Shown in pieces: positions 6,416 through 11,799 of a stretch of 20,292 bases of DNA. Source of the stretch: Gammaproteobacteria bacterium (GTDB taxonomy: Bacteria; Pseudomonadota; Gammaproteobacteria; UBA4575). The notes beneath the pieces were generated by a model. It was not told the DNA's origin, did not search any database, and worked only from the letters and a program-made list of their open reading frames with translations. Numbering within the stretch: the first letter of the stretch is position 1; each line of letters opens with the position of its first letter. The translations under genes and the position numbers were made by a program. Location: contig JANQKJ010000270.1 in assembly GCA_028281205.1 (NCBI GenBank), forward strand, positions 1-20,292. The letters run 5' to 3'.

Positions 6416-6993
6416 TATTGTGTTTTTATGCCTTCAACTTCTAAACGTATTTCGACTTCATCTCCTAACGCAGGTAAACCATAAGTCATCCCATAGGTAG
6501 AGCGTTTAATTGTCGTGCTGGCAGAAAAGCCGGCAATGTAATCGCCTGAGAATGGGTGCACACCTGATTTATTATGCGTCACTTTCAAGCTCACAGGGTG
6601 GGTTTGATCAAGCATAGTTAGATTGCCATGTAAATTCATTATCCCAGGTGAAACACTTTCAACTTCGGTGCTTGTGAATGTCATAGTGGGAAATTTATCT
6701 ACATCAAAGAAATCTTGGTTTTTCATATGGTCATTCCATTTTTGGTCATCCATATCAATACTTGCGGTATGGATAATGACTTCTGCGCTTGAAGATTCTG
6801 GTTGATTTGGATCAAATGAAAAAGTCCCTTCAAACTTTAGGAATTCACCTTGTGATTTTGAAAAACCTAAGTGATCACAAAAAAATAAAATTTGTGTATG
6901 TACAGGTTCCAGCGTGTAATTATTTGCATAAATATTAGGTGAGCAGATGGCAATTAACAGTAAGTAAAAAAATCGTTTGATAGTAATTAGCAT
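6415..6993 (-). CDS. YceI family periplasmic protein (first copy)
   Basis: It has a signal peptide (hydrophobic FFYLLLIAICSPNIYA) and the classical YceI core: LEPVHTQILFFCDHLGFSKSQGEF, FEGTFSFDP, WNDHMKNQDFFDVDKFPTMTFTST, the strand LHGNLTMLDQTHPVSLKV, GFSASTTIKRSTYGM and the C-terminal GDEVEIRLEVEG. It resembles the E. coli YceI form more closely than the second copy does. I start at ATG 6993 (192 residues); the longer frame needs TTG 7005. The GAG-containing SD-like sequence upstream (TTGAGAA) fits ATG 6993. It heads the trio with cytochrome b561 and the second YceI. Its stop TAA shares a base with the cytochrome ATG. Confidence 0.9.
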   Translation of the reverse strand: MLITIKRFFYLLLIAICSPNIYANNYTLEPVHTQILFFCDHLGFSKSQGEFLKFEGTFSFDPNQPESSSAEVIIHTASIDMDDQKWNDHMKNQDFFDVDKFPTMTFTSTEVESVSPGIMNLHGNLTMLDQTHPVSLKVTHNKSGVHPFSGDYIAGFSASTTIKRSTYGMTYGLPALGDEVEIRLEVEGIKTQ

Positions 6994-7151
6994 AACAATT
7001 CTCAAGAATGTTGATAATAGTTAGAGTTTACTATTGCTTTAAATCAATAAGCCAGAATAAAAAACTAGAGACCGTTGACTCGAGAGTGCGTAATACGTAA
7101 CTATACTCCTGGTTTTAACATTGATATGACTGGAAAGGTGGGAATCGATTG

Positions 7152-7361
7152 ATGGAAAATTCATCATTAGAGTCTAGAGCAGAACAAGTGATTATAGTGG
7201 AATCAAACGTATCCACTGTGTGCTGCCGAGGGACTGGTAATGCCCTGGGACATCCTGCGGTTTATCTCACTTTTTCTGATCAAGATAGCGTTCGGTGTTA
7301 CTATTGCGGCTGCGAATATAGGCGGGCTGCAAGCAGCGTGAAAGGCCCCAAAGATACATAA
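7152..7361 (+). CDS. Small CHCC zinc-finger protein
   Basis: The 69-residue protein carries the zf-CHCC pattern: C24C25 followed by GHP (H34), VYLTF, and C49YYC52 near the end. Four ligands (C25, H34, C49, C52) would hold one Zn, as in the NDUFS6-type zinc finger associated with complex I and in many small bacterial proteins. The N-terminal 20 residues are polar and probably unstructured. A longer frame begins at TTG 7149, but ATG 7152 follows a purine-rich AGGTGGGA at a sensible distance. It is transcribed toward the sulfur operon that starts 179 nt later. Nothing shows that they share a transcript. Role unknown. Confidence 0.8.
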   Translation: MENSSLESRAEQVIIVESNVSTVCCRGTGNALGHPAVYLTFSDQDSVRCYYCGCEYRRAASSVKGPKDT

Positions 7362-7464
7362 AGTTTATATGTAAATAAGCAATACTTATTCATATCATCT
7401 ATAAATAGTGTTCCCATAATATTGCTCACCGCTGTCCATAATTCGTAAAAAAATAGTATTTTTA

Positions 7465-7499
7465 GGGTAACCCGTTTAATCAATATACATGGGTTGCCT
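7465..7499 (+). promoter_or_regulatory. Hairpin in the leader of the dsrE-tusA-SQR operon
   Basis: GGTAACCC (7466-7473) can pair with GGGTTGCC (7491-7498), an 8-bp stem with one G-U pair around a 17-nt loop, extendable by one more G-U. It lies about 42 nt before the dsrE ATG and has no T run, so it is not a simple terminator. It may be a leader structure or an operator dyad. The rest of the gap 7362-7540 holds a short AATAAG/CTTATT dyad (7374-7379 and 7385-7390) and nothing else I can name. Confidence 0.35.
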
Positions 7500-7540
7500 G
7501 TGATTATATTCGTTAACTTTGAACAACAGGAATGGAACTC

Positions 7541-7930
7541 ATGTCAGATAAGATCAGTATTATGCTTATTTCTGGTAAGCGTGAACAACTGCAGATGGCT
7601 GCAATGGTGGCATCGGTAGGTGCGGTCAGCGGTAACGAGGTCACAGTTTTTCTTTCAATGAATGCATTGCAATTTTTCACAAAAGGATGTGACTTAAAAG
7701 CAGAAGCAGATGGCCCTATGGGCGCGCTATTAGAAGAAAAGAACGCCCCGGGTTTTATGGAATTATTTCAATCTGCAGTAGAGCTTGGTGACGCTAAAAT
7801 TTTCCCATGTTCTATGGCTGTGGATATTCTCGAGTTAAGCCAGGATAAGCTGGAAGAATTTGTTTCAGAGCCTCTGGGTCTGACTAAGTTTTTAGATGAA
7901 GCGTCTGCAGGTCAAGTGTGGACATTTTAA
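7541..7930 (+). CDS. DsrE family sulfur-carrier-like protein
   Basis: This 129-residue protein has the DsrE/DsrE2 alpha-beta fold: KISIMLISGKREQLQMAAMVASVGAVSGNEVTVFLSMNAL, then ELGDAKIFPCSMAVDILEL and the ending LGLTKFLDEASAGQVWTF. C90 in the PCSMA motif is the family's persulfide-carrying cysteine; C50 is a second. The DsrE families take part in sulfur transfer with TusA in sulfur-oxidising bacteria. Unlike long DsrE2 forms it has no transmembrane extension. An upstream in-frame ATG (7532) lies too close to AGG 7528-7530, so I prefer ATG 7541. Next comes tusA 17 nt downstream, so the pair can pass sulfur between C90 here and C14 there (inference). Confidence 0.85.
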   Translation: MSDKISIMLISGKREQLQMAAMVASVGAVSGNEVTVFLSMNALQFFTKGCDLKAEADGPMGALLEEKNAPGFMELFQSAVELGDAKIFPCSMAVDILELSQDKLEEFVSEPLGLTKFLDEASAGQVWTF

Positions 7931-7947
7931 ATACGAGGAGATAAGCA

Positions 7948-8178
7948 ATGGCAGATCGCAAAATAGTAGACGCAAAAAATACATTTTGCCCGGGCCCATT
8001 AATGGAACTGATTGCTAACATGAAGCAAGCAGAAGTGGGTGATGAATTAGTGGTGTTATCAACTGACGAAGGTTCAGCTAATGATATTCCCGAGTGGATT
8101 AACAAAGTTGGCCATGAAGTACTGGAGACCTCAGAAGAAGGTGGCGTCTGGAGTATCGTGGTCAAAAAAGCTAAGTAA
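7948..8178 (+). CDS. TusA family sulfurtransferase
   Basis: The 76-residue protein is a complete TusA domain. The signature C14PGPLMELIANMKQ starts the first helix, and the STDEGSANDIPEWINKVGHEVLE segment forms the second half. The conserved cysteine carries a persulfide that is handed between donors such as IscS or rhodaneses and acceptors such as DsrE or Hdr-like enzymes. The setting beside dsrE and an SQR-like flavoprotein argues for a dissimilatory or detoxifying role and not tRNA thiolation. The SD GAGGAG stands just upstream (about 7935-7940). It is the second gene of a four-gene operon, 43 nt before the flavoprotein. Confidence 0.92.
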   Translation: MADRKIVDAKNTFCPGPLMELIANMKQAEVGDELVVLSTDEGSANDIPEWINKVGHEVLETSEEGGVWSIVVKKAK

Positions 8179-8221
8179 TAACTTTCCCCTATACAATTAC
8201 TAACATCAAAGTGAGGTTGTA

Positions 8222-9349
8222 ATGAAAATTTTAATCGTCGGCGGTGGAATGGGTGGCACCATTCTGGCTAACAATCTGGCACGTAGGATGAGGCACGAGC
8301 TTAAGTCTGGTAAAGCAAGTATTACTATGCTTTCTGCATCAGATAAGCACATGTATCAGCCGGGATTGTTGTATGTTGCAGTGGGTAAAATGAATCCTTC
8401 TGAATTATATCGCGATCAAGTGAGTCTACTTGAGCCAAGTATTGAATTTAAGGTTGATCCAGTAGTTGAGTTTAATCTCGATGACAACAATGTTAAGTCA
8501 AAAAGTGGAACAGTTTATAACTATGACATTATTGTTATTGCAACTGGCTCACGCACACATGCAGAAGGTACACCAGGTTTAGCCGAGTATGCCGAGCAAT
8601 TTTATACTGAAGCTGATGCCGTCAAGATGTATAAGAGCTTGGAAGCATTTGAAGGCGGAAAAGTTGTTGTTGCCGTGGGTGTTCCACATAAGTGCCCAAT
8701 GGCACCATTAGAAATTACATTTATGCTGGTTGATTATTTCAAACAGCGTGGTATCTGGGACAAAGTCCAGCTTCACTATACTTACCCAATCGGTCGTACT
8801 CATAGTTTGGAACCGGTGGCTAAATGGGCGACACCTGAATTTGAACGTTTGGGTATCACATATGAAACGCTTTTCAATATGAAAGAAGTCACTCCAAATG
8901 CTGTTATGAGTGAAGAGGGTACCGAAGCTGAATATGATTTATTAATTACTGTTCCAGCGCATAAAGGTATGCAGGTCATTGAAGATGCTGGTTTAGGCGC
9001 AGGTGGGTTTATTCCAACAGATCGTAAACGTTTAAACATGGAAGGCCGTGAAAATGTTTACGTATTAGGTGACACAACAAACTTACCAATTAGTAAAGCA
9101 GGCTCTACTGCGCACTTTGAAGCAGAAGCCTTGGCCGAAAATATTGCTTCTCTTGTAACTATTGGTAGTGCAACGCGTGATTATGATGGTAAAGTGTTCT
9201 GCTTTATTGAAGCCGGTGAAGGTAAAGCCACCTACGCAATGTTTAATTACCAAAATCCACCTCGCCCTAAAGCACCTACCGCAGGTATTCATATGTTCAA
9301 GACTGCCTACAATAAAATGTACTGGGCGAGTGCACGCGGTTTACTCTAG
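8222..9349 (+). CDS. SQR-like FAD-dependent oxidoreductase
   Basis: This 375-residue protein of the sulfide:quinone oxidoreductase superfamily has an N-terminal FAD-binding GGGMGG (7-12), the second nucleotide motif ATGSR (near 107-111), the Cys loop HKC158PMAPLE, and the FAD-contacting VLGDTTNLPISKAGSTAHFEA near 280-300. C327 (VFCFIEAGEGKATY) is the only other cysteine. Classical SQRs use three redox cysteines, and the counterpart of the one near 124-128 is missing here. The end (KTAYNKMYWASARGLL) looks amphipathic and could dock on the membrane. The reaction could be sulfide or persulfide oxidation with quinone reduction, but with TusA and DsrE upstream, a protein-bound persulfide is a likely substrate (inference). 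SD GAGG at 8212-8215. The DUF1641 gene follows after 12 nt. Confidence 0.85.
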   Translation: MKILIVGGGMGGTILANNLARRMRHELKSGKASITMLSASDKHMYQPGLLYVAVGKMNPSELYRDQVSLLEPSIEFKVDPVVEFNLDDNNVKSKSGTVYNYDIIVIATGSRTHAEGTPGLAEYAEQFYTEADAVKMYKSLEAFEGGKVVVAVGVPHKCPMAPLEITFMLVDYFKQRGIWDKVQLHYTYPIGRTHSLEPVAKWATPEFERLGITYETLFNMKEVTPNAVMSEEGTEAEYDLLITVPAHKGMQVIEDAGLGAGGFIPTDRKRLNMEGRENVYVLGDTTNLPISKAGSTAHFEAEALAENIASLVTIGSATRDYDGKVFCFIEAGEGKATYAMFNYQNPPRPKAPTAGIHMFKTAYNKMYWASARGLL

Positions 9350-9361
9350 AGGAGACAAACA

Positions 9362-9916
9362 ATGGGAGAGTTAGGAAATATTAGTCAGTTAGGAAATAAT
9401 ATCAGTATGGAGGCTGAAAGACTCGTAGAAAGTGCAGGTGATGCACTAACCGATGATATTGTTGCCCGGCTTGCTGAAGTTGCAGGTGATGGTTTAGTTC
9501 TGCTGGATAAAGCCAACAACAGTAACCTGGATAAAGCATTGCCTGCGATTAGTCGTATGGTTGAAAATGGTGACCTCGATCGTGTAGTGAATTTAGCACG
9601 CGTCATGGGTGCTGCGGGTGATGCGTTGACTGACGATATTGTTGCGCGCTTGGCAGAAACAGCGAGTGAGTTAATGTGTATAGCAGATCGTCTTGCACGC
9701 AGCGAAGGTTTAATGCGTTTACTGGATTTATTGGAACGTGAACACATTGTCAATACATTTGTTGAATTCGGTGAAGCGGCTGCATCAGCGAAAGCGAGTC
9801 ACGAACCAAGTGCTAAAGGCGGCATTCCTGGCATGATGAAAACAATGAGTGATCCTGATGTGCAAGATGCATTGAAGTTCTTTGCCACTTTGTTTAAAGA
9901 AATGAAAAAAGTTTAA
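9362..9916 (+). CDS. DUF1641 protein with two near-identical internal motifs
   Basis: This 184-residue, largely helical protein has no signal peptide or membrane helix. DUF1641 proteins are typically encoded beside SQR-like flavoproteins, as here, which suggests a partner subunit. The segment AGDALTDDIVARLAE occurs twice without change, at residues 25-39 and 85-99, so the protein seems built of two repeats of about 60 residues. The C-terminal part (GIPGMMKTMSDPDVQDALKF) matches the usual end of the family. A strong SD GAGGAG lies 6 nt from the ATG (9350-9355 region). It closes the operon and is followed by a bidirectional terminator. Biochemical role unknown. Confidence 0.8.
   Translation: MGELGNISQLGNNISMEAERLVESAGDALTDDIVARLAEVAGDGLVLLDKANNSNLDKALPAISRMVENGDLDRVVNLARVMGAAGDALTDDIVARLAETASELMCIADRLARSEGLMRLLDLLEREHIVNTFVEFGEAAASAKASHEPSAKGGIPGMMKTMSDPDVQDALKFFATLFKEMKKV
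9434..9658 (+). repeat. Internal duplication encoding AGDALTDDIVARLAE twice
   Basis: Bases 9434-9478 and 9614-9658 encode the same 15 residues, with a 60-codon period. Eleven of 45 bases differ and every change is synonymous, so the protein repeat is held constant while the DNA has drifted. Confidence 0.85.
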
Positions 9917-9933
9917 GATACATATAGTCAAAT

Positions 9934-9966
9934 AAAAAAAGCCCGGTAAATTACCGGGCTTTTTTT
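9934..9966. terminator. Bidirectional terminator between DUF1641 and glnS operon
   Basis: GCCCGGTA (9941-9948) pairs with TACCGGGC (9952-9959) around a 3-nt loop, flanked by seven A on the left (9934-9940) and seven T on the right (9960-9966). It can stop the sulfur operon on the plus strand and the slt-asmA-glnS transcript on the minus strand. Confidence 0.93.
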
Positions 9967-9988
9967 ATGCTTGTAATTATTTTTAATT

Positions 9989-10126
9989 TACTTATTTAAC
10001 TTTGCCCACACTTGCGTGTGGGTAGTACACGCAAATAAATAATCGCATTGCGATACAAATTGTAAGTTCACATGTGTTGAGTTCTATATGAGAGAAGAAC
10101 TAAAGCTACTTATTTAACTTTGCCCA
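9989..10126. repeat. 20-bp direct repeat of the glnS 3' end
   Basis: Bases 9989-10008 and 10107-10126 are identical over 20 bp. The right copy is the last codons of glnS on the minus strand (WAKLNK plus stop); the left copy lies 98 bp beyond the stop and would again read WAKLNK-stop. The 98 bp between hold two competing dyads (10005-10022, CCCACAC/GTGTGGG, and 10012-10034, TTGCGTGT/ACACGCAA) and a third at 10042-10054 (ATCGCA/TGCGAT). Confidence 0.85.
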
Positions 10127-11773
10127 AGTATCTCTCAGAGTTACCGTGCGATTAAAAACAAGTTTTCCGTCAGCACCATCCGAACTATCGCGCACATAAT
10201 AGCCGCTGCGTTCAAATTGGTAAGCTTGTCCTGGTTTTGCATCTGCCAGACTTGGTTCAGCATAACACTGCGGCAATACTTCCAAAGAATTTGGATTTAG
10301 GCTCGCAGTTATATCTTCACTGGCTGCAGGGTTAGCTGTATTAAATAAACGATCATATGAATTCACTTGTACCAATAGTGAATTATTTGCACATGCCCAA
10401 TGGATAGTACCTTTAACTTTACGTCCATCGGGTGATTTTCCGCCGCGTGTTTCCGGATCATATGTGCAACGGATTTCAATAATATTGCCAGTCTCATCTT
10501 TTATGATGTCAGTACAAGTAACGTAGTAAGCATAACGCAGACGTACTTCACGACCAGGGGCGAGACGGAAGAATTTTTTTGCAGGTTTCTCCATGAAATC
10601 ATCGCGCTCAATAAAAATCTCACGTGAGAAAGGTACTTGACGTTTTCCTAGTTCAGGCCGTTTAGGGTGATTAGATGCGTCTAATTGTTCAGTTTGATTT
10701 TCTGGATAATTCTCTATCACTACTTTGACGGGATTGAGTACACACATTACCCTTGGTGCATTGTGATCTAATTCTTCGCGTACGCAATTTTCCAATACGC
10801 CAACGTCAATTTGTGAATCTTTTTTGGTAATGCCAATACGTTCGCAGAAGTCTCTAATAGCGGCCGGGGGATAACCGCGTCTGCGTAATCCTGCGATAGT
10901 CGGCATGCGTGGGTCATCCCATCCATCTACGTGATTATCATTCACTAACTGATGCAGCTTACGCTTACTAGTGACAGTATAGTCCAGAGATAGACGTGCA
11001 AATTCGATTTGCTGTGGGTGGCAAGGTGTCTCTAAAGTATCAAGAATCCAGTCATATAAAGGTCGGTGATCTTCAAACTCTAATGTACATAGTGAATGGG
11101 TAATGCCTTCAATCGCATCTGAAATACAGTGTGCATAATCATACATAGGGTAAATACACCACTCATCCGCAGTACGATGATGGTGTGCGTATTTAATCCT
11201 ATATAAAGAAGGGTCGCGCATATTAATATTAGGTGAAGCCATATCAATTTTTGCACGTAACACACGTTCGCCTTCTTGAAACTCTCCGGCGCGCATGCGT
11301 TGAAATAAATCTAAATTTTCTTCAATGGAACGGTTTCGATAAGGACTGTCTTTGCCTGGCTCAGTAAGCGTGCCGCGATATTCCCTGATCTGGTCTGCAT
11401 TTAAATCACACACATAGGCTTTGCCTATTTCAATTAATTTAATTGCATACTGATACAACTGCTCATAATAATCAGAAGCAAAGAAAAGGTTATGCCATTG
11501 ATAGCCTAGCCATTCGACATCATGTTTTATTGATTCAACATACTCTTCATCTTCTTTTTCAGGGTTAGTATCGTCAAAACGTAAATTACATTGACCATTA
11601 AACTCTTGGGCAATACCAAAGTTTAGGCAAATAGATTTAGCATGGCCTATATGCAAGTAACCATTTGGCTCAGGAGGAAAGCGAGTCATTAATGTGAATG
11701 AATTTTTTTCAAGGTCCGCACGAACTCGATTGCGAATGAAATGATTAGAAGGGGTAGTATTGTCTTCAGTCAT
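10106..11773 (-). CDS. glnS: Glutaminyl-tRNA synthetase
   Basis: This class Ic aminoacyl-tRNA synthetase charges tRNA-Gln with glutamine in the cytosol. At 555 residues it matches the E. coli enzyme almost exactly (554). The HIGH motif is at 41-44 (PPEPNGYLHIGHAKS), the KMSKS-type loop reads VTSKRKL near residue 270, and the WDDPRMPTIAGLRRRGYPP block and two C-terminal anticodon-binding beta-barrels follow. It is the last gene of a minus-strand unit, 26 nt after asmA, and ends before the shared terminator. No SD is visible just upstream of the ATG. The presence of GlnS, found mainly in gamma- and betaproteobacteria among proteobacteria, fits the taxonomic reading. The last 20 bases recur downstream of the gene. 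Confidence 0.97.
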   Translation of the reverse strand: MTEDNTTPSNHFIRNRVRADLEKNSFTLMTRFPPEPNGYLHIGHAKSICLNFGIAQEFNGQCNLRFDDTNPEKEDEEYVESIKHDVEWLGYQWHNLFFASDYYEQLYQYAIKLIEIGKAYVCDLNADQIREYRGTLTEPGKDSPYRNRSIEENLDLFQRMRAGEFQEGERVLRAKIDMASPNINMRDPSLYRIKYAHHHRTADEWCIYPMYDYAHCISDAIEGITHSLCTLEFEDHRPLYDWILDTLETPCHPQQIEFARLSLDYTVTSKRKLHQLVNDNHVDGWDDPRMPTIAGLRRRGYPPAAIRDFCERIGITKKDSQIDVGVLENCVREELDHNAPRVMCVLNPVKVVIENYPENQTEQLDASNHPKRPELGKRQVPFSREIFIERDDFMEKPAKKFFRLAPGREVRLRYAYYVTCTDIIKDETGNIIEIRCTYDPETRGGKSPDGRKVKGTIHWACANNSLLVQVNSYDRLFNTANPAASEDITASLNPNSLEVLPQCYAEPSLADAKPGQAYQFERSGYYVRDSSDGADGKLVFNRTVTLRDTWAKLNK

Positions 11774-11799
11774 GGTGAAAAATTTTTAATGAATTGAAT

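Noticed and set aside
6027..6500. Plus-strand frame of 157 codons over the cytochrome b561 gene
   Set aside because: Shadow of a well-supported membrane protein on the other strand; no ribosome site.
7075..7107. TTGACT (7075-7080) with TATACT (7102-7107) as a promoter for the zinc-finger gene
   Set aside because: The spacing is 21 nt, too long for a standard sigma-70 promoter, and the closer TAATAC gives only 10 nt.
9385..9753. Ser-rich minus-strand frame of 122 codons
   Set aside because: Antisense shadow of the DUF1641 gene; its own repeats only mirror the duplicated AGDALTDD segment.
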